Source of the DNA: Micrococcales bacterium
Lineage (GTDB): Bacteria; Actinomycetota; Actinomycetes; Actinomycetales; Dermatophilaceae
Assembly: GCA_003157445.1 (NCBI GenBank)
Contig: PMJN01000143.1
Coordinates: forward strand, 1-9,076
Direction: 5' to 3'
DNA: 9,076 nucleotides
The translations under genes were made by a program, and so were the position numbers. Numbering within the stretch: position 1 is the first letter of the stretch; each line of letters opens with the position of its first letter. Under the pieces are notes generated by a model. The model searched no databases. It was not told the DNA's origin and saw only the letters and a program-made list of their open reading frames with translations. Below are positions 7,365-9,076 of the stretch, one piece after another.

Positions 7365-7409
7365 TCAGCAGCAAGTGTGGTACCTGACTGCATTGAAGGG
7401 AGTCACAGA

Positions 7410-7667
7410 GTGGACAATCGCGTCGTGCGCACTCGAGTGACAAGCAAGCCATGGTTCGGACCGAAGAAGTACTTCGGTTGGGGCTGGAGGATCGCGAGTT
7501 GGCAGGGTTGCCTGACGACGGCGATCTTCCTGCTGCTGATACTGATGGGCAGCATCTTCTGCAGCGGTTCACGTGTGGTTTCGGTCGTGGTGCTGTTCTT
7601 GGTTTACGGGGTCGTCGTCTTGCTGACCGGTGATCCCCCCGGCGGCCCTTCTCGCGCCAAGGACTAG
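7410..7667 (+). CDS. Small two-helix membrane protein with FGWGW motif (85 residues)
   Basis: Starts at GTG 7410, preceded by AAGGGAG (7396-7402) seven bases upstream; the upstream in-frame GTG at 7377 lacks such a site. The sequence has a basic head, then GPKKYFGWGW (17-26) and WQG (31-33), then two hydrophobic segments (about 33-51 and 56-73) separated by a short polar turn, then a Pro/Gly-rich tail. The PK-x-FGWGW...WQG head followed by a membrane hairpin resembles short uncharacterised membrane proteins of actinobacteria and other bacteria. I know no function for them. The 45-bp gap after the CPBP protease suggests the two may be co-transcribed. Its place between a membrane protease and an NfeD/flotillin pair suggests an envelope role, but only by context. 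Confidence 0.8.
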   Translation: MDNRVVRTRVTSKPWFGPKKYFGWGWRIASWQGCLTTAIFLLLILMGSIFCSGSRVVSVVVLFLVYGVVVLLTGDPPGGPSRAKD

Positions 7668-7737
7668 CCCGAGGCCACCACGCCATCCTCGTGCGCCGGG
7701 TTCTTGCCTCGCGGCCTCCGTAGGTGCGCCCGTCCGA

Positions 7738-7765
7738 CTGAACAGCGCAGGCGCTAGGCCATACT
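7738..7765 (+). promoter_or_regulatory. Weak candidate promoter for the NfeD/flotillin genes
   Basis: CTGAAC (7738-7743) and CATACT (7760-7765) are separated by 16 bases and resemble -35 and -10 elements at three and five of six positions. They lie in the 201-bp gap (7668-7868) between the small membrane protein and the NfeD gene, where a separate promoter would be expected. The rest of the gap shows no gene. A weak inverted repeat, GAGGCC near 7671 with GGCCTC near 7713, could mark the end of the upstream transcript. Confidence 0.25.
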
Positions 7766-7868
7766 GTTCCCATGATGGTCGGTCTTCTTCTGCTCGGATT
7801 TTCCACCAAGTGAACAGGGCACGCCCCGGGAGCCTGAGCGATGCCAATCACTTGGAAGGCACGACCCT

Positions 7869-8153
7869 GTGATCGGCAGGACAGGGCGGGTAACTGGACG
7901 GGTCGCACCCGGCACAGTTGGTGAGGTGACGCTGGAGATTCGCGGCGGGTCCGAAGCCTTCTACGCCTACGCCAGTGACCCCATAGTCACCATCGAAAAA
8001 GGGGTCAAGGTCAAGGTTGACGACCACCAACCACCGCTAACCGTGTTCGTTAGCCCGGTTGAAACCACCCCCGCGGTGTCGCGGGACCGACCGGCCCGGT
8101 CATTGATTCAGGACACCATCGCGCCCCCACCTCCGCATCACAGCTACAGCTGA
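7869..8153 (+). CDS. Short soluble NfeD-family protein (OB-fold partner of flotillin)
   Basis: A 94-residue protein without a membrane segment. Residues 1-62 match the C-terminal OB-like domain of NfeD proteins: IGRTGRV (2-8), GTVGEVTLEIRGG (15-27), FYAYASD (31-37), and the EKGVKVKVDD block (43-52) that leads into the last strand (LTVFVSP). This domain binds SPFH proteins such as flotillin, and the truncated NfeD1b form is typically encoded just before its flotillin, as here. The remaining 30 residues are polar and end in a Pro4-His2 tail. The start is GTG 7869, set by GGAAGG (7854-7859) nine bases upstream. The flotillin gene starts 110 bp downstream on the same strand. Full-size NfeD proteins carry a ClpP-like protease domain or membrane helices; none is seen here. 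Confidence 0.85.
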   Translation: MIGRTGRVTGRVAPGTVGEVTLEIRGGSEAFYAYASDPIVTIEKGVKVKVDDHQPPLTVFVSPVETTPAVSRDRPARSLIQDTIAPPPPHHSYS

Positions 8154-8172
8154 CCTACGCCCGCAGGCACTA

Positions 8173-8231
8173 CAGCACCGTTCAGCACCGGAGACCATCA
8201 CCCTCCACACCGGCCGCACGTTTCAGCGGCC
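8173..8231 (+). repeat. Short repeats in the leader of the flotillin gene
   Basis: In the 110-bp gap before flotillin, CAGCACCG occurs twice (8173-8180 and 8183-8190) two bases apart. GGCCGC (8212-8217), an 8-base loop, and GCGGCC (8226-8231) form a perfect 6-bp stem that ends 15 bases before the AAAGGA ribosome binding site (8246-8251). The stem could modulate translation of flotillin relative to NfeD, but the elements are short and may be incidental. Confidence 0.3.
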
Positions 8232-8263
8232 ACCCATGGGTCATGAAAGGAAATACGAACCTC

Positions 8264-9076
8264 ATGTACTTCATCGCAGGAGCCGCAGTCGCCCTCGTCA
8301 TTCTGTTGGTTTTTGCGTTCCGCCTTGTCTGGCGGGTCGCAGAACCCAACGAAGCCCTGATCATCTCCGGGCTAGGTGCCAAGGGTGACAACGAGACCCA
8401 GTTGGACAGCCTGGGCTTCAAGATCGTCGTCGGTCGAGGGACCGCCGTCATCCCGGGCTTCCAGACCGTCCGCCGCCTCGCCCTGGACTTGCGCGCCACT
8501 GGCTTGGTCGTGAACGCCGTCTCCAACCAGTCCATCCCGCTGACGGTTAAGGGTGTCGTCGCATACAAGGTCGGCGACGACCTCGCCAGCATTGCCAATG
8601 CGGCCCGCCGGTTCCTGGATCAGGACGCGATCGTCATGCAGTCCACTATTCATGAGCTGTTCGCCGGTCATCTTCGCGCCATCGTCGGCGGCATGACCGT
8701 CGAGGACATGCTGCACAACCGGGAAGAGCTGACCGCGAACATCCGCGCGTCCCTGGCGGAAGACCTACAGAAGCTGGGTTTGCGGGTCGACAGCCTTCAG
8801 ATCCAGGAGATTGACGACGAATCCGGGTACATCCAGAACCTCGCTAAGCCGCAGGCCGCCGCGATCGAGTCGAAGGCTCGGATTGCCGCGGCCCAAAGCG
8901 ACAAGGAAGCCACCGAAGCTGAGCAGGTCGCCAACGCCGAGAAGGCTGCCGCGGTCCGCGAGGCCAGCATCAAGCAGTCGGAGTACCAAGCGCAGATGGA
9001 CCAGGCGAAGTCCAAGGCTCAACAGGCCGGCCCGCTGTCTGAAGCGCTGGCCCGTCAGGAAGTCGTCCGGGCAGAG
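8264..9076 (+). CDS. Flotillin-like SPFH-domain protein (partial, runs off the right edge)
   Basis: At least 271 residues, open to the end of the window. An N-terminal membrane segment (about 2-22, IAGAAVALVILLVFAF) leads into an SPFH/band-7 domain (about 24-200) with family features such as EPNEALIISG (27-36), VIPGFQTV (62-69), LDLRATGLVVNAV (74-86) and LGLRVDSLQIQEIDD (171-185). From about 198 the sequence becomes an Ala/Glu/Lys/Gln-rich coiled coil with repeated EA and KA pairs, the flotillin-type oligomerisation region. Flotillins form large ring or cage assemblies on the inner face of the membrane and organise lipid microdomains together with NfeD. ATG 8264 is preceded by AAAGGA (8246-8251) at rather long spacing (12 bases). 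The in-frame ATG at 8243 has no ribosome binding site and adds a polar head before the membrane segment. Roughly the last 40 percent of a usual flotillin is missing beyond the edge. Confidence 0.95.
   Translation, partial: MYFIAGAAVALVILLVFAFRLVWRVAEPNEALIISGLGAKGDNETQLDSLGFKIVVGRGTAVIPGFQTVRRLALDLRATGLVVNAVSNQSIPLTVKGVVAYKVGDDLASIANAARRFLDQDAIVMQSTIHELFAGHLRAIVGGMTVEDMLHNREELTANIRASLAEDLQKLGLRVDSLQIQEIDDESGYIQNLAKPQAAAIESKARIAAAQSDKEATEAEQVANAEKAAAVREASIKQSEYQAQMDQAKSKAQQAGPLSEALARQEVVRAE

Noticed and set aside
7772..7813. 13-codon reading frame with tandem ATGs (MMVGLLLLGFSTK) before the NfeD gene
   Set aside because: There is no ribosome binding site and no regulatory residue pattern such as repeated codons of one amino acid, so a leader peptide is not supported.

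Overview
The window is high-GC DNA with GTG starts, GC-rich third codon positions and a set of actinobacterial protein families (full-length Lhr helicase, short UBP-type zinc-finger protein, soluble NfeD next to a flotillin). It is most simply read as a chromosomal segment of an actinomycete with moderately high GC. I see no insertion sequence, phage gene, CRISPR array, tRNA or rRNA.

Layout. At the left edge is the last 51 codons of an unrecognised plus-strand gene (2-157). It is followed by about 670 bases without a convincing gene, which hold a perfect 13-bp hairpin at 731-759. Next comes a small zinc-finger protein (827-1177, plus). It converges tail to tail, with a 6-bp gap, on the 1611-residue helicase gene lhr (1184-6019, minus), which fills more than half of the window. 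Upstream of lhr on the same strand is a small membrane-anchored protein (6100-6519, possibly from 6594). This is divergent from a plus-strand set: a CPBP-type intramembrane protease (6555-7364), an 85-residue two-helix membrane protein (7410-7667), a soluble NfeD-type OB-fold protein (7869-8153) and a flotillin/SPFH protein that runs off the right edge (8264 onward).

How the parts may work together. The left half is nucleic-acid maintenance. Lhr is a 3'-to-5' helicase with a long C-terminal region, and just ahead of its start lies a sequence resembling the RecA-independent DNA-damage promoter of actinobacteria (the PafBC-type motif). The right half is membrane biology. NfeD and flotillin are a known functional pair that organises membrane microdomains, and the protease and small membrane protein just upstream could belong to the same envelope function, although that link rests only on proximity.

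Nothing here is clearly an undescribed system. The best leads are the candidate damage promoter of lhr, the long hairpin and gene-poor stretch at 158-826, the missing arginine in the first motif of the CPBP protease, and the protease / small membrane protein / NfeD / flotillin neighbourhood.
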